A stretch of DNA of 64,000 nt, taken from positions 186,001-250,000 of the forward strand of contig NZ_JAAXCV010000034.1 in the NCBI RefSeq assembly GCF_012911895.1, given 5' to 3'. Source of the stretch: Bacillus sp. RO3. Its GTDB lineage: Bacteria > Bacillota > Bacilli > Bacillales > Bacillaceae_B. Every line of letters starts with the position of its first letter. Position 1 is the stretch's first letter. The notes under the pieces were generated by a model. The model saw only the letters and a program-made list of their open reading frames with translations, did not search any database and was not told where the DNA came from. Position numbers and translations under genes: made by a program. Of this stretch, positions 46,884 to 58,440 are shown one piece after another.

Positions 46884-47252
46884 TTACTCTTCTGTATCTT
46901 TAGATTCCTCTGGTTCATCTTGAACTTTTCTTAACAAAGATTCAATATGATTACCATAATCAATCGATTCATCAAACTCAAAAATAATTTCAGGTGTTTT
47001 GCGCAGACGGATCCGCTGTCCTACTTCAGAACGGATGAACCCTTTTGCCTTCGCCAGACCTTTAAGGGTGTTTTCCCTTTGGTCTTCTCCACCCAGAACG
47101 GTAATATACACTTTTGCCTGTTGTAAATCACCGGTTACCTGTACATCTGTAACCGTTACAAAGCCAATGCGTGGATCCTTTATTTTTCGTCCGATAATAT
47201 CGCTGAGCTCTTTCTTCATTTGCTCGCCAACACGATTCGCACGATGGCTCAT
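46884..47252 (-). CDS. rbfA: Ribosome-binding factor A
   Basis: The 122-residue KH-type protein is needed for late 30S maturation and cold adaptation. The start ATG 47252 ([16 protein letters not shown]) follows AGAGGTGATATTG; three codons further upstream overlap the ribosome site. The conserved [22 protein letters not shown] is present. It follows ylxP in the infB operon. Confidence 0.96.
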   Translation of the reverse strand: MSHRANRVGEQMKKELSDIIGRKIKDPRIGFVTVTDVQVTGDLQQAKVYITVLGGEDQRENTLKGLAKAKGFIRSEVGQRIRLRKTPEIIFEFDESIDYGNHIESLLRKVQDEPEESKDTEE

Positions 47253-47307
47253 CAATATCACCTCTTAAATATCAATAATGGTTGTAAGTTGAAACATGAG
47301 GATGTAT

Positions 47308-47586
47308 TTAGAATGACTCGATTTGTGTCTCAAGTCTTTCCCACTCAGGAAAAGAATCTATGAACTTCAATGCATGCTCCATTTCTCTTTCACTCGCTCC
47401 TTTAGAAGAAGCTACTGTGACAATGGCGATCCTTGATCGCTGCCATACATCCTGATGACCTATTTCAGAGACAGATACATTAAATTTATGCTTAAGGCGA
47501 GACAAGACCCTCTGCAGGACCGCCCGCTTCTCTTTTAATGAGTGAGCGTCATAAATCATGCACTCACATTCAACATACGTGATCAT
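47308..47586 (-). CDS. ylxP: DUF503 protein YlxP
   Basis: The 92-residue protein ([21 protein letters not shown], with ISEVGHQD-like [12 protein letters not shown]) matches the DUF503/YlxP family, which sits between infB and rbfA in Firmicutes. The start overlaps the infB stop (ATGA). A role in ribosome assembly is suggested by neighbourhood only. Confidence 0.92.
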   Translation of the reverse strand: MITYVECECMIYDAHSLKEKRAVLQRVLSRLKHKFNVSVSEIGHQDVWQRSRIAIVTVASSKGASEREMEHALKFIDSFPEWERLETQIESF

Positions 47587-49739
47587 TTACGTGTAATTTC
47601 CTCCATGATGAAGGCTTCGATGACGTCGCCTTCTTTCACATCGTTAAAGTTCTTAATGGTGATACCGCACTCATATCCTTTAGCTACCTCTTTAGCATCA
47701 TCTTTAAAGCGCTTAAGGGCATCTAGTTCACCTTCGAAGATGACGATTCCGTCACGGATCAGACGAACACCGCTGTCCCGAGAAATCTTCCCTTCTGTTA
47801 CATAGCTTCCCGCAATAGTACCGACTTTAGACACTTTAAATGTTTGACGTACTTCTGCCTGTCCAATGATCTTTTCTTCGAATTCAGGGTCCAGCATACC
47901 CTTCATAGCGGCTTCGATTTCCTCCATTACCTTATAGATAATACGGTGTAAGCGAATCTCCACTCCTTCTGCATCAGCCGTACGTTTGGCATTTACATCC
48001 GGGCGGACATTAAATCCGATTACGATGGCATTAGAAGCTGCTGCGAGTGAAATATCTGATTCATTGATCGCTCCCACACCAGTATGGATGATATTAATCT
48101 TTACACCTTCAACCTCGATTTTCAGTAGTGAAGCTGCAAGAGCTTCTACAGATCCTTGAACATCCGCTTTAAGGACAAGGTTCAGGTCCTTCATTTCACC
48201 TTGCTTCATTTGTTCGAACAATGTTTCAAGGCTTACCTTGGATTTCTCTCCACGCTGTGCCTGAAGGGCTTGGGAAGCACGTGCTTCTCCGACAGAACGG
48301 GCTTTTTTCTCGTCTTCAAATACTACGAAGCGATCTCCTGCCTGAGGAACATCGTTCAATCCCGTGATTTCTACAGGAGCAGAGGGACCCGCTTCCTTCA
48401 CACGGCGACCAAGGTCATTGACCATTGCACGGACTCGTCCAAATGTATTTCCGACCACAATTGGGTCGCCGACTCTTAATGTTCCGTTTTGAACAAGTAG
48501 AGTCGCTACGGATCCACGTCCCTTATCTAATTGCGCTTCGATTACTGTACCTTGAGCCAGGCGGTTTGGATTCGCTTTAAGCTCTTCGACTTCACTCACA
48601 AGGACGATCATTTCAAGTAAATTGTCGATCCCCTCACCTGATAATGCTGATAATGGTACAAAGATTGTGTCTCCGCCCCAGGCTTCAGGAACAAGTTCAT
48701 ATTCTGTTAGTTCCTGCATGACACGATCTGGATTGGCAGCTTCCTTGTCCATTTTATTTACGGCAATGATGATTGGAACTCCAGCAGCTTTCGCATGGCT
48801 GATTGCTTCAACCGTCTGAGGCATTACCCCATCATCGGCAGCGACAACGATAATCGCAATGTCCGTCACTTGAGCACCGCGGGCACGCATTGTGGTAAAG
48901 GCGGCATGTCCTGGTGTATCAAGGAAGGTAATTTTCTTGCCATCTACTTCTACTTGATACGCACCGATATGTTGAGTGATTCCACCTGCTTCTCCAGCAG
49001 TAACTTTTGTATTGCGGATCGAGTCAAGCAGAGTTGTTTTACCATGGTCGACGTGACCCATGATTGTCACAACAGAGGGACGCTCTTCTACTTGATCTTC
49101 TGTATCTTCTGTAAAGTATACTTCAAGGTCGGTAGCATCAATTTTGATTTCTTCCTCAACTTCTACTCCATATTCTCCTGCGATCAGTTCAATGGAGTCT
49201 TTGTCCAATTCTTGGTTGATTGTTGCCATGACACCAAGCATAAATAATTTCTTAATGATTTCAGATGGTTCTTTGTTAAGCTTTTTCGCAAGCTCCGCAA
49301 CCGTTAAAGACTCAGAGAACGTAATTTTTGACGGCAGTTCTTTTTTCTTGGCCGGCTGCTGTTGAGGAGCCTGTTTAAAATTTTTGTTTTGCTTATTTTG
49401 TTTATTATTTTTGTTTTTGTTGTTATTGAAGACCTTCTTCTCCTTTGTCTGGTGCTGTTGTTCGTGTTTCTTGCCTTCACGGCTTTTCGGTGTTGATTTT
49501 ACCTTTTCCTTATTAGGAGATTCTTCTGACTTTGATGCACTGGTCTTTGAATCTTTCTGGCCCGTTTTTTGACTGCTTGAACCACCTTTGTACATCGCAT
49601 CCAACTTTGTTACTGCTTCGTCTTCAATAGTTGCCATATGGTTTGATACCTCAATATTCAGTTGCTTTAATTTTCCGATTACATCTTTGCTAGAAACGTT
49701 GTATTTTTTTGCATATTCATAAACACGCGTCTTGCTCAT
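47583..49739 (-). CDS. infB: Translation initiation factor IF-2
   Basis: IF-2 is the GTPase that brings initiator fMet-tRNA to the 30S subunit and promotes subunit joining. I place the start at ATG 49739 ([18 protein letters not shown]) after GGGGGTGAACAT, giving 718 residues; the longer frame reaches into ylxQ. Residues about 55-135 are a Lys/Asn/Gln-rich low-complexity linker. The G domain motifs [18 protein letters not shown] and NKMD are intact, and the C-terminal IF2 domains follow. Confidence 0.98.
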   Translation of the reverse strand: MSKTRVYEYAKKYNVSSKDVIGKLKQLNIEVSNHMATIEDEAVTKLDAMYKGGSSSQKTGQKDSKTSASKSEESPNKEKVKSTPKSREGKKHEQQHQTKEKKVFNNNKNKNNKQNKQNKNFKQAPQQQPAKKKELPSKITFSESLTVAELAKKLNKEPSEIIKKLFMLGVMATINQELDKDSIELIAGEYGVEVEEEIKIDATDLEVYFTEDTEDQVEERPSVVTIMGHVDHGKTTLLDSIRNTKVTAGEAGGITQHIGAYQVEVDGKKITFLDTPGHAAFTTMRARGAQVTDIAIIVVAADDGVMPQTVEAISHAKAAGVPIIIAVNKMDKEAANPDRVMQELTEYELVPEAWGGDTIFVPLSALSGEGIDNLLEMIVLVSEVEELKANPNRLAQGTVIEAQLDKGRGSVATLLVQNGTLRVGDPIVVGNTFGRVRAMVNDLGRRVKEAGPSAPVEITGLNDVPQAGDRFVVFEDEKKARSVGEARASQALQAQRGEKSKVSLETLFEQMKQGEMKDLNLVLKADVQGSVEALAASLLKIEVEGVKINIIHTGVGAINESDISLAAASNAIVIGFNVRPDVNAKRTADAEGVEIRLHRIIYKVMEEIEAAMKGMLDPEFEEKIIGQAEVRQTFKVSKVGTIAGSYVTEGKISRDSGVRLIRDGIVIFEGELDALKRFKDDAKEVAKGYECGITIKNFNDVKEGDVIEAFIMEEITRK

Positions 49740-49743
49740 ATGT

Positions 49744-50061
49744 TCACCCCCACTGAGATTCATCGAGCAGTTCGGATAACTTCTGGGCAAAGCCTGCATC
49801 CATAACAGCCACCACTACCCTGGCCTCTTTTCCAATAGCCTGACCTAATTCATATCTGCTTTCAACCAGTCTGACCGGGACATTATATGACTTGCATTTG
49901 TCCGTGATTTTCTTGAATGTATTTGCAGAAGCATCTTTGGAAAGGATGACAAGTTTCCCTCGTCCACCGCGAACTTCTTTCACTACAAGTTCTTCACCTG
50001 AAATAATCTTACGTGCCCGATTCGCCAATCCTAAAAGTGACATCCAACGATTTTGATTCAT
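49744..50061 (-). CDS. ylxQ: L7Ae/L30e-type RNA-binding protein YlxQ
   Basis: The 105-residue protein has the L7Ae/L30e fold signature ([37 protein letters not shown]). The family binds kink-turn RNA; YlxQ is reported as an L7Ae-like accessory protein that is dispensable in B. subtilis. Four bases separate its stop from the infB start, so it belongs to the nusA-infB operon. Confidence 0.93.
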   Translation of the reverse strand: MNQNRWMSLLGLANRARKIISGEELVVKEVRGGRGKLVILSKDASANTFKKITDKCKSYNVPVRLVESRYELGQAIGKEARVVVAVMDAGFAQKLSELLDESQWG

Positions 50062-50071
50062 ACGCTAAACG

Positions 50072-50341
50072 TTACTCCTTCTCCACAAGGCTAATCAATT
50101 CATCGTAAAGAGATTCATCTATTTTCGCTTGTAATTGATTGGCTAAAATATTTTTCTTTTTAGCTTGTAAAATGACGTCTTTATCCTTTGAAAGATAGGC
50201 TCCACGTCCCGATTTTTTACCAGTAGGATCAATGGATACCTCCCCTTCTTTCGAGCGGACAATCCGGATCATTTCTTTCTTAGGTTTCATTTCACCTGTT
50301 GCGATACATTTTCGCAATGGTATTTTCTTATTTGCACTCAT
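50072..50341 (-). CDS. rnpM: YlxR/RnpM RNA-binding protein
   Basis: The 89-residue protein has the conserved start KIPLRKCIATGEMKPK and the GRGAYLSKD motif of the DUF448/YlxR family. The B. subtilis member has been described as a modulator of RNase P (RnpM). I use ATG 50341, after AAGAGGTGAGTGGAA; GTG two codons upstream overlaps the ribosome site. It lies between nusA and ylxQ. Confidence 0.92.
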   Translation of the reverse strand: MSANKKIPLRKCIATGEMKPKKEMIRIVRSKEGEVSIDPTGKKSGRGAYLSKDKDVILQAKKKNILANQLQAKIDESLYDELISLVEKE

Positions 50342-50354
50342 TTCCACTCACCTC

Positions 50355-51488
50355 TTAATCTTGATTTTCGAAATCAATATTTAAAGGTTCGTTATCATAC
50401 TCTTCCTCTTCTTCCTGTGGCAGGAATGCATCTTCACGAGGATATAACCCCAGTTCACGTGCATCTGTTTCACTCTTGATATCAATCTTCCAGTTGGTCA
50501 ATTTAGCTGCCAAACGAGCATTTTGACCTCTTTTACCGATTGCAAGGGAGAGCTGATAATCAGGGACCACGACTCTGGTAGCTTTATCTTCTTCGTTCAC
50601 CTGAACATCCAGCACTTTAGATGGACTGAGAGCATTGGCTACAAATGTGACCGGATCTTCCGACCATTGCACGATGTCGATTTTTTCACCTTTCAACTCG
50701 TTAACGATGGCCTGTACACGTGCTCCTTTAGTTCCCACACAAGCACCTACAGGATCTACTTCTGCATTTTCTGCATGAACGGAAATTTTTGAGCGGTCTC
50801 CGGCTTCACGTGCAACAGACTTGATTTCTACCGTTCCATCGAAAATTTCAGGAACTTCGATTTCAAATAATCGTTTTAATAACCCAGGGTGTGTTCTGGA
50901 TACAAAGATTTGAGGACCCTTTGTTGTCTTCTCAACCTTCGTGATGAATACTTTAATTCGGTCATGCGGTTTGTATGTTTCATTCGGCATCTGCTCGCTA
51001 ACCGGCAATAATGCTTCAATCTTACCAAGAGCGACATAGATAAAACGGTTGTCCTGACGTTGGACGATACCAGTCATAATGTCTTCTTCACGATCAACGA
51101 ATTCGGAATAAATAATTCCTCTTTCTGCTTCCCTTACACGCTGAGTAACCACCTGTTTAGCTGTCTGAGCTGCGATTCGACCGAAATCCTTCGGTGTGAC
51201 CTCCAGCTCAACAACATCTCCAACCTCATAGCTTGGATTGATTTCTCCGGCATCTTCCACGGAAATTTCAAGGCGGGAATCGAATACTTCGTCTACGACT
51301 TCTTTACGGGCAAAGACTCTCATCGTACCCGTTTCAAGGTTCAGGTCTACACGGACATTTTGTGCCTGGTTAAAATTTCGTTTGTAAGCTGACACAAGTG
51401 CAGCTTCAATTGCTTCGATAATGACATCTCTTGCAATGCCTTTCTCTTTCTCTAAAACAGTAAGAGCATCTAATAACTGAGTGCTCAT
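50355..51488 (-). CDS. nusA: Transcription termination/antitermination protein NusA
   Basis: NusA binds RNA polymerase and modulates pausing, termination and antitermination. The 377-residue chain has the N-terminal polymerase-binding domain (to about 125), an S1 domain (GIVQRQDNRFIYVALGKIEA), and two KH domains (GACVGTKGARVQAIVNEL and LAIGKRGQNARLAAKL). The C-terminus is a short acidic tail, as in other Firmicutes, without the E. coli repeats. It follows rimP. Confidence 0.97.
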   Translation of the reverse strand: MSTQLLDALTVLEKEKGIARDVIIEAIEAALVSAYKRNFNQAQNVRVDLNLETGTMRVFARKEVVDEVFDSRLEISVEDAGEINPSYEVGDVVELEVTPKDFGRIAAQTAKQVVTQRVREAERGIIYSEFVDREEDIMTGIVQRQDNRFIYVALGKIEALLPVSEQMPNETYKPHDRIKVFITKVEKTTKGPQIFVSRTHPGLLKRLFEIEVPEIFDGTVEIKSVAREAGDRSKISVHAENAEVDPVGACVGTKGARVQAIVNELKGEKIDIVQWSEDPVTFVANALSPSKVLDVQVNEEDKATRVVVPDYQLSLAIGKRGQNARLAAKLTNWKIDIKSETDARELGLYPREDAFLPQEEEEEYDNEPLNIDFENQD

Positions 51489-51523
51489 GGTGGTTTCATC
51501 CCCCTTTATAGTGCGGTTAGTTC

Positions 51524-51994
51524 CTATGAAAATGTAACAGCTAAACGTGCGATAGCTATCTTATCTGTTGGAATTTCAACCTTCTTTTTTCGAGTCTTAA
51601 TGGTAACTTCCAATGCTAATTGTTCTGAAGTATAGGAAAGGAGTGTCCCTTCGAAAGCTTTTTCGCCATTCAATGGTTCGTACGTCTTTACATAAACGTT
51701 CTTGCCAATGGCCTTCTCGAAGTCCTTTTCTTTCTTTAAAGGACGTTCAGCCCCCGGTGAAGAAACTTCTAAAAAGTAATTATGAGGAATTGGGTCAATT
51801 TCATCTAACTTTTCACTAAGTCTTTCACTAACGATTCCGCATTCTTCAATGTCAACACCTGCATCTTTATCAATGAATACGCGCAGGAACCAGTTGGATC
51901 CTTCTTTTACATATTCCATGTCAATGAGTTCCAAAGACATGTCATCCAAGATTGGTGTCACAAGTTCTTCTACTAGTGTTGTTATTTTGCTCAT
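51524..51994 (-). CDS. rimP: Ribosome maturation factor RimP
   Basis: The 156-residue protein assists 30S maturation. ATG 51994 ([18 protein letters not shown]) follows AGGAGGTAAGT, which decides the start against a longer frame. It has the RimP motifs [17 protein letters not shown] and [19 protein letters not shown]. It opens the rimP-nusA-ylxR-ylxQ-infB operon, as in B. subtilis. Confidence 0.96.
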   Translation of the reverse strand: MSKITTLVEELVTPILDDMSLELIDMEYVKEGSNWFLRVFIDKDAGVDIEECGIVSERLSEKLDEIDPIPHNYFLEVSSPGAERPLKKEKDFEKAIGKNVYVKTYEPLNGEKAFEGTLLSYTSEQLALEVTIKTRKKKVEIPTDKIAIARLAVTFS

Positions 51995-52071
51995 ACTTAC
52001 CTCCTGGTCTATATGAAAATCTTGCACCAAGACTAGAAATGATAGTTCAAAAAATCTCCATGTAATAACGA

Positions 52072-52096
52072 AAGAGTGGGGTGCGACCCCACTCTT
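52072..52096 (-). terminator. Terminator of polC
   Basis: The perfect 11-base arms AAGAGTGGGGT (52072-52082) and ACCCCACTCTT (52086-52096) have a three-base loop. It lies between the polC stop and rimP. The T-tail is moderate (TCGTTATT). Confidence 0.85.
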
Positions 52097-52180
52097 CTAC
52101 CTTTAGAGCTATCTTTAGTATTTCCAATAAAAATATACCATAATCATCATTATTATGCAAACAATTCCCATGATATCAGC

Positions 52181-55100
52181 TTAGAACAGGGATAACTGGT
52201 TCTTATCCGGCAAGGCTTCCAGGCAGCCGTGGTTATCAAGGTACTCAATGATGGTCTTGGATACCCGGCCCCTCTGCTGAAGGTCTTCCTTGGACAGAAA
52301 CTCCCCATCTTTCCTAGCATTCACAATGTTGATGGCAGCGTTTGTCCCTAGACCAGGAATGGAGTTGAACGGCGGAATCAATGTATCCCCATCAATAACA
52401 AATTCTGCTGCCTGAGAGCGATACAAATCGACCTTCTGGAACTTATAGCCCCTTTCGCACATCTCAAGAGCCAATTCCAGGACCGTCAGGGTGTTTTTCT
52501 CTTTAGGGGAAGCATCCAGCCCTTTACTATTGATTTCCTCAATTTTCGCTCGGATAGCTTGTGACCCTCTTACCATAGCTTCAATATCAAAATCCTCTGC
52601 ACGGACTGTAAAATAAGCAGCATAGTAGAGGAGTGCATGATGCACTTTGAAGTATGCGATCCGGACAGCCATGAGCACGTAAGCGGCAGCATGGGCTTTC
52701 GGGAACATATACTTGATCTTCAGACAGGAATCGATATACCAATCAGGCACCCCGTTCTTCTTCATTTCTTCTACCCATTCATCTTGCAAACCTTTTCCTT
52801 TACGGACAAATTCCATTATTTTAAAGGCTAGGGAAGGCTCGAGTCCTTGATAGATAAGATATACCATAATATCATCACGGCAGCCGATTACTTCGCTCAG
52901 ATTACAGATATTATTATGAATGAGCTCCTGTGCATTACCCAGCCATACATCTGTCCCGTGGGAGAGGCCCGATATTTGGACTAGTTCAGAAAACGTCGTC
53001 GGCTTTGTATCTTCCAGCATTTGTCGAACAAACCGTGTCCCGAATTCAGGGATTCCCAGCGTCCCGGTCTTACACATGATCTGCTCTTCCGTGACACCCA
53101 ATGATTCAGTTCCACTGAAAATCTTCATCACTTCTGGGTCGTCTGTCGGAATCGTTTTAGGATCCACTCCGGATAAATCCTGGAGCATCCGGATCACCGT
53201 CGGGTCATCATGGCCCAGAATATCAAGCTTCAAGAGATTATCATGAATGGAATGGAAGTCAAAATGCGTCGTCTTCCATTCAGAAGTCGAATCGTCCGCA
53301 GGGTATTGAATCGGGGAGAAATCATAGATATCCATATAGTCTGGAACTACGATGATCCCTCCAGGATGTTGTCCAGTTGTTCTTTTTACCCCGGTACACC
53401 CACTAACCAACCTGTCAATTTCCGCTCCCCGGATTTGCAGCTGATGGTCATTCGCATACCCTTTTACATAACCGTATGCGGTTTTTTCCGCAACTGTCCC
53501 GATTGTTCCTGCACGATATACATTGTCTTCTCCGAACAGGACCTTCGTATAGTCATGGGCGTTCGGCTGATACTCTCCAGAGAAATTCAGATCGATATCA
53601 GGAACCTTATCCCCTTTGAACCCAAGGAATGTTTCAAATGGAATATCATGACCATCCTTCTTATAAGGGATGCCACATTCAGGACAGTCTTTATTAGCAA
53701 GATCGAATCCTGACCCCACCGAACCATCATCAAAGAACTCAGATTTCTTGCATGCTGGACATACATAGTGAGGCGGTAAAGGATTTACCTCTGTTATTTC
53801 TGTCATGGTCGCAACAAATGAGGAACCCACCGACCCCCGGGATCCAACCAGATATCCGTCGTCCAATGACTTCTTAACAAGCTTATGAGAAATCAGATAA
53901 ATGACCGCGAATCCATGACCGATAATACTCTTTAATTCCTTTTCAAGTCTTGCTTCTACAATTTCCGGAAGATCTTCTCCATATATCTTTCTCGCCATGT
54001 CATAGCTCATACGACGCATCTCTTCGTCTGCACCTTCGATTTTAGGTGTATACAAGTCGTCCCTGATCGGCTTGATAACGTCTACTAAATCAGCAATTTT
54101 GTTGGAGTTGTCAACCACGATTTCTTTTGCAGTATCTTTTCCCAAAAATGAGAAGCAATCAAGCATTTCATTCGTAGTTCTGAAATGAACATCAGGAAGT
54201 TCATGGCGGTTCAAAGGATTTGCCCCTCCTTGTGAACCGACGAGAATTTTCCGGTAAATCTTGTCTGTTTCATGTAAGTAATGAACATTACCGGTAGCCA
54301 CCACCGGCTTATCCAACTTCTTACCAAGATCCACTATATTCCTGATGATATCTTCCAGGTTTTTCTGACTCTGGACCAAATCCAATTCAATTAAGTGTTG
54401 GTATACTTCTCTCGGGTGGACTTCAAGGTAATCATAGAATTGAGCAGTCTCCTCAACCTCTTCTTTCCCTTTTTGCATCATCCCCTCAAACACTTCTCCC
54501 TTATCACAGCCAGAACCTACGAGAATTCCTTTCCGGTATTTTTGAAGCTGAGATCTCGGGATGCGAGGCACACGGTAGAAATAATTCATATGAGAAATGG
54601 AAACGAGTTTATAAAGGTTTTTCAAACCTTCTTCTGTTTGGGCGATCAACGTACAGTGATAAGGTCTTGATCGTTTATATGCATCGCCTTTTCCCATGTA
54701 ATCATTGAATTGATTATGATTCGTGATCCCTTTTTCCAAAGCATCTTTCAGCATCTTCAACAGGAGGTAGCCCGTCGTTTCAGCATCGTAAATTGCACGG
54801 TGATGTTGAGTCAGTTCTATATCGAATTTCTTTGCAAGAGTATTTAAACGGTGATTCTTAAATTGCGGATAAAGAAGTCTTGCCAGTTCCAGCGTATCGA
54901 TCACAGGGTTGTCCGACTTCGGTAATCCCGCTTTTTGATACCCTGCATTCAAGAAGCCCATATCAAAGGAAGCATTGTGAGCGACTAAAATATCGTCTCC
55001 CACCCATTTGTGAAAGTCGTAAAGAACATCTCCTATTTCCGGAGCCGTCTGCACCATATCATCGGTGATGCCGGTTAATTCGATGGTCGTTGCCGATAAA

Positions 55101-56500
55101 GGATGATGAGGATTGGCAAACGACTCGAATTTATCGATCACTTCCCCGTCTTTAATCTTTACTGCCGCAAGTTCAATGATGGTGTCGTAAACAGCAGAGA
55201 GACCAGTTGTTTCTACGTCAAAAACAATGTAAGTGCTATCTTGGAGTGAAAGATCCCGGTCGTTATAGGCAATCGGCACTCCATCATCCACAAGATTGGC
55301 TTCGACGCCATACAGAAGTTTTATATCGTTCTTTTTGCTGGCGCTGTAAGCTTCAGGGAACGATTGTGCGACGGCATGATCTGTGATGGCAACCGCCTTA
55401 TGGCCCCATTTTTTCGCTTGAGCCACTAAACTTGCCACGGACGACACAGCGTCCATCTGACTCATGGGTGTATGCATATGAAGCTCAACCCTTTTTTCAT
55501 CAGCCGGAGATGTATCGAGTCTCAGGACCGGCTTGATTTCGTTCACATCATTGGCTATCATCACTAGATCGCGAACGAACGTATCATTCTGGATACTGCC
55601 TCGACAGCGAACCCACATGCCTTTTTTCATATTATTCATTACAGCGGCATCTTCTTTATCCCTTGAAAACATTTTGACAAGGATCGAACTAGAATAGTCC
55701 GTTATCTTAAACGTTAATAAGGTACGACCGCTTCGCAATTCCCTCGTTTCACAATCAAAGACATACCCTTCAATGGCGATCCGGCGCTCTTCATCATAGA
55801 TCTCTTCGATTTTGCGGAAATCGGCATCATCTTTGATCGTAAGGCCAAGCATGAACGGGCCGGAAGGTGCTTCACTCGGTCCTTCTTTTTCAGCCTTCTC
55901 CATTTCAATAAGGGCCTGTTTCGCTCTCTCTTGATCTTCTTTAAGCTTCTCTTCTAAAAATTTCTCATATTCATTGCTTTGTTCTTCAACCTGACTGACT
56001 TCTGCATCCAGAACCAGTTTGGGAAAACCAAAATTTTCAAAAGTAGAGGTGATCATATCGCCGTATTTTTTCTTCAACTGAGTGGCTTCCGTATCATTGG
56101 AAGCTTTCACGATGATCTTATTCCCATTGATTTTAGGTTTCTGAGTATTTAATAATTTCAATAAAGGTGGTGAAATACCCTGTATTTCTTTTACACAGTC
56201 CTGCCAATAATCAAGAATATGCTCATCCTTTATTTGTGGATTCAACACCTTGATCGAAAATCCAACATTTGCTATATGTTTAAACGATGTTTGCAGTGCA
56301 ATTGAAAATGTACTCCATACATCACAAGGAAGGATTTCTTCAAATACAAAGTAAAAGTGCCATTTCTTCTCCTTGCGATACACCGCCAGTTTTTCAATTT
56401 CCGCGTTGTTGAAGTACTTTACAAAAGCATCCTCGGTTAAACCCAGTTGCTTTAATAACAGTTGAAACCTTTCTCTTTTGCCCAGGGGCTTTTCTTCCAT
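52181..56500 (-). CDS. polC: DNA polymerase III subunit alpha, PolC type
   Basis: PolC is the leading replicative polymerase of low-GC Gram-positive bacteria. ATG 56500 ([16 protein letters not shown]) after GGGGGAGAAAGATC gives 1439 residues, the family's usual size. Order of domains: an N-terminal NID region, an OB fold near 240, a PHP domain ([15 protein letters not shown]), a DEDD-type proofreading exonuclease ([16 protein letters not shown]) inserted in it, and the polymerase palm with the zinc-finger pair YVCPACKK and CPECGIPY. It is complete. Confidence 0.98.
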   Translation of the reverse strand: MEEKPLGKRERFQLLLKQLGLTEDAFVKYFNNAEIEKLAVYRKEKKWHFYFVFEEILPCDVWSTFSIALQTSFKHIANVGFSIKVLNPQIKDEHILDYWQDCVKEIQGISPPLLKLLNTQKPKINGNKIIVKASNDTEATQLKKKYGDMITSTFENFGFPKLVLDAEVSQVEEQSNEYEKFLEEKLKEDQERAKQALIEMEKAEKEGPSEAPSGPFMLGLTIKDDADFRKIEEIYDEERRIAIEGYVFDCETRELRSGRTLLTFKITDYSSSILVKMFSRDKEDAAVMNNMKKGMWVRCRGSIQNDTFVRDLVMIANDVNEIKPVLRLDTSPADEKRVELHMHTPMSQMDAVSSVASLVAQAKKWGHKAVAITDHAVAQSFPEAYSASKKNDIKLLYGVEANLVDDGVPIAYNDRDLSLQDSTYIVFDVETTGLSAVYDTIIELAAVKIKDGEVIDKFESFANPHHPLSATTIELTGITDDMVQTAPEIGDVLYDFHKWVGDDILVAHNASFDMGFLNAGYQKAGLPKSDNPVIDTLELARLLYPQFKNHRLNTLAKKFDIELTQHHRAIYDAETTGYLLLKMLKDALEKGITNHNQFNDYMGKGDAYKRSRPYHCTLIAQTEEGLKNLYKLVSISHMNYFYRVPRIPRSQLQKYRKGILVGSGCDKGEVFEGMMQKGKEEVEETAQFYDYLEVHPREVYQHLIELDLVQSQKNLEDIIRNIVDLGKKLDKPVVATGNVHYLHETDKIYRKILVGSQGGANPLNRHELPDVHFRTTNEMLDCFSFLGKDTAKEIVVDNSNKIADLVDVIKPIRDDLYTPKIEGADEEMRRMSYDMARKIYGEDLPEIVEARLEKELKSIIGHGFAVIYLISHKLVKKSLDDGYLVGSRGSVGSSFVATMTEITEVNPLPPHYVCPACKKSEFFDDGSVGSGFDLANKDCPECGIPYKKDGHDIPFETFLGFKGDKVPDIDLNFSGEYQPNAHDYTKVLFGEDNVYRAGTIGTVAEKTAYGYVKGYANDHQLQIRGAEIDRLVSGCTGVKRTTGQHPGGIIVVPDYMDIYDFSPIQYPADDSTSEWKTTHFDFHSIHDNLLKLDILGHDDPTVIRMLQDLSGVDPKTIPTDDPEVMKIFSGTESLGVTEEQIMCKTGTLGIPEFGTRFVRQMLEDTKPTTFSELVQISGLSHGTDVWLGNAQELIHNNICNLSEVIGCRDDIMVYLIYQGLEPSLAFKIMEFVRKGKGLQDEWVEEMKKNGVPDWYIDSCLKIKYMFPKAHAAAYVLMAVRIAYFKVHHALLYYAAYFTVRAEDFDIEAMVRGSQAIRAKIEEINSKGLDASPKEKNTLTVLELALEMCERGYKFQKVDLYRSQAAEFVIDGDTLIPPFNSIPGLGTNAAINIVNARKDGEFLSKEDLQQRGRVSKTIIEYLDNHGCLEALPDKNQLSLF

Positions 56501-56536
56501 GATCTTTCTCCCCCATTTCGTTTTCATTACAGTAGA

Positions 56537-56584
56537 AAAAGGGCTGACAGCTAAGGATTGTCTCCTTTATAGTCGAGCCCTTTT
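56537..56584 (-). terminator. Terminator of proS
   Basis: AAAAGGGCT (56537-56545) pairs with AGCCCTTTT (56576-56584), extended by a second stem GAC/GTC, with a T-run on the minus strand, just past the proS stop. Confidence 0.87.
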
Positions 56585-56587
56585 CAT

Positions 56588-58297
56588 TTAAGAAAGAGTC
56601 TTGAATAGTCCTTGCAGTCTTGCGAGGAGCTCGCTCTTATGCACTTCGAGCATCTCACCCGTTTTCCTTACTTTCACTTCCACAATGCCCTCAGATGCTT
56701 TCTTACCCACCGTCACCCGAATAGGGAGACCGATCAGATCCGAATCAGCAAATTTAACCCCTGGACGCTCAGCACGATCGTCCATCAATACATCATAACG
56801 ATGTTGTTTGAATACATCATATAATTCGTTGGAAAGGGAAGCCTGATCTTCATCTTTCATATTGATCGGAATCAGATGAAGGTCATACGGTGACAGATTC
56901 GTTGGCCAGACCAGACCATTGCTGTCATTGTATTGTTCTGCAACCGCTGCAAGAGTACGTGATACCCCGATACCATAACACCCCATGATAATCGATTGTG
57001 ACCGGCCATTTTCATCAAGAAATGAACTGCCCAATGCGTCAGAATATCTTGTTCCAAGTTTGAAGACGTGGCCCACTTCAATTCCTTTTGCAAAAGCAAT
57101 CGTACCATTTCCATCCGGTGAAGGATCCCCTTCTTTAATGAATCGTAGGTCGGCATATTGAGAAACCTCAAAATCACGCCCTGGGTTCACATTAACGAAG
57201 TGATAGCCCGCTTCATTCGTACCGGCTGCACCGTTCACGATGTATTTCACAGCCTGATCAGCTACAATCTTAATACCTTCAGCTAAGCCTGATGGGCCGA
57301 TCGATCCGATTTCACATCCGAGAAGCTCTTTTGTTTCTTCTGCAGATGCCAATTCAACGATATCCGCATTAAAGAGGTTCTTGACTTTGATATCATTGAT
57401 TTCATGATCCCCCCGGGATAAAATCAGTACAAAATCTTGGTCGACTTTAAATAACAATGATTTTATGCACTGAGTTTTTTCTATCGATAGGAAAGCGGAG
57501 ACTTCATCAATCGATTTACAGTCAGGTGTTGAAACCTTTTCCATCACTAGTGTATCATCAGTCGGCCGGATATAGGAATCCACCACTTCAGCCATTTCAA
57601 TATTCGCAGCATAGCCCGATGTATCAGAGTATGCGATTGTATCTTCTCCGACCTCTGAGAGCACCATAAATTCATGAGTATCCTTTCCGCCCATAGCCCC
57701 GGAGTCGGCGATAACCGCTCTGAAATTTAGTCCGCAGCGGCTGAATATGTTGGAATATGCTTGGAATAACGCATCATAAGTCTGATCCAGACTCTCGAAT
57801 GAAGAATGGAATGAATAGGCATCCTTCATAATGAATTCTCTCCCTCTTAGAAGTCCAAAACGAGGGCGCTTTTCATCACGGAATTTAGTCTGGATTTGAT
57901 ACATCGTAATAGGTAAACGCTTATACGATTTGATTTCGTCACGCACTAAACTAGTAATCACCTCTTCATGTGTAGCTCCCAGTGCAAATTCCCGATCATG
58001 GCGGTCATTCATCCTCATTAATTCAGGTCCATATGTCCCCCAACGTCCTGATTCCTTCCAAAGTTCTGATGGTTGAAGAGCTGGCATTAGCATTTCCACT
58101 GCACCGGCAGCATCTAATTCTTCCCGGATGATGTCTTCTACTTTTTTCAGCACTTTATTTCCAAGGGGTAAAAAACTGTATATCCCACTGGCATTTTGTC
58201 TTATGAATCCAGCCCGTAAGAGAAGTTGATGACTTTTGATTTCTGCATCTGACGGAGTCTCTCTTAGAGTCGGAATGAATGTATTGCTTTGCTTCAT
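56588..58297 (-). CDS. proS: Prolyl-tRNA synthetase
   Basis: The 569-residue enzyme charges tRNA-Pro. It is the bacterial long form, with the class II core (motif 2 [19 protein letters not shown], motif 3 GCYGIGVSR), the YbaK-like editing insertion (about 230-380) and the C-terminal anticodon domain. Only 143 bases separate it from rseP, too short for a T-box, and no T-box core sequence was seen. Confidence 0.97.
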   Translation of the reverse strand: MKQSNTFIPTLRETPSDAEIKSHQLLLRAGFIRQNASGIYSFLPLGNKVLKKVEDIIREELDAAGAVEMLMPALQPSELWKESGRWGTYGPELMRMNDRHDREFALGATHEEVITSLVRDEIKSYKRLPITMYQIQTKFRDEKRPRFGLLRGREFIMKDAYSFHSSFESLDQTYDALFQAYSNIFSRCGLNFRAVIADSGAMGGKDTHEFMVLSEVGEDTIAYSDTSGYAANIEMAEVVDSYIRPTDDTLVMEKVSTPDCKSIDEVSAFLSIEKTQCIKSLLFKVDQDFVLILSRGDHEINDIKVKNLFNADIVELASAEETKELLGCEIGSIGPSGLAEGIKIVADQAVKYIVNGAAGTNEAGYHFVNVNPGRDFEVSQYADLRFIKEGDPSPDGNGTIAFAKGIEVGHVFKLGTRYSDALGSSFLDENGRSQSIIMGCYGIGVSRTLAAVAEQYNDSNGLVWPTNLSPYDLHLIPINMKDEDQASLSNELYDVFKQHRYDVLMDDRAERPGVKFADSDLIGLPIRVTVGKKASEGIVEVKVRKTGEMLEVHKSELLARLQGLFKTLS

Positions 58298-58365
58298 CTA
58301 TTAGCACCTCAGTTACCATTATTATAATTTATGTAGTGTGAATAACCCCTACTATTTTATCTTAA

Positions 58366-58423
58366 TTCAACAGGCAGTAACACCCTCATTTTTTGATTGA
58401 AGAGGGAGAAACTGCCTGTTGAA
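58366..58423 (-). terminator. Hairpin between rseP and proS
   Basis: The perfect 13-base arms TTCAACAGGCAGT (58366-58378) and ACTGCCTGTTGAA (58411-58423) also contain an inner CCCTC/GAGGG pair. It lacks a T-run, so it may stabilise an RNA end or act as a weak terminator of rseP rather than a classic one. Confidence 0.6.
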
Positions 58424-58440
58424 GTTTGGCACATTAAATT

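Noticed and set aside
58298-58440. T-box leader before proS
   Set aside because: The gap is too short and no T-box core or antiterminator pair was found.
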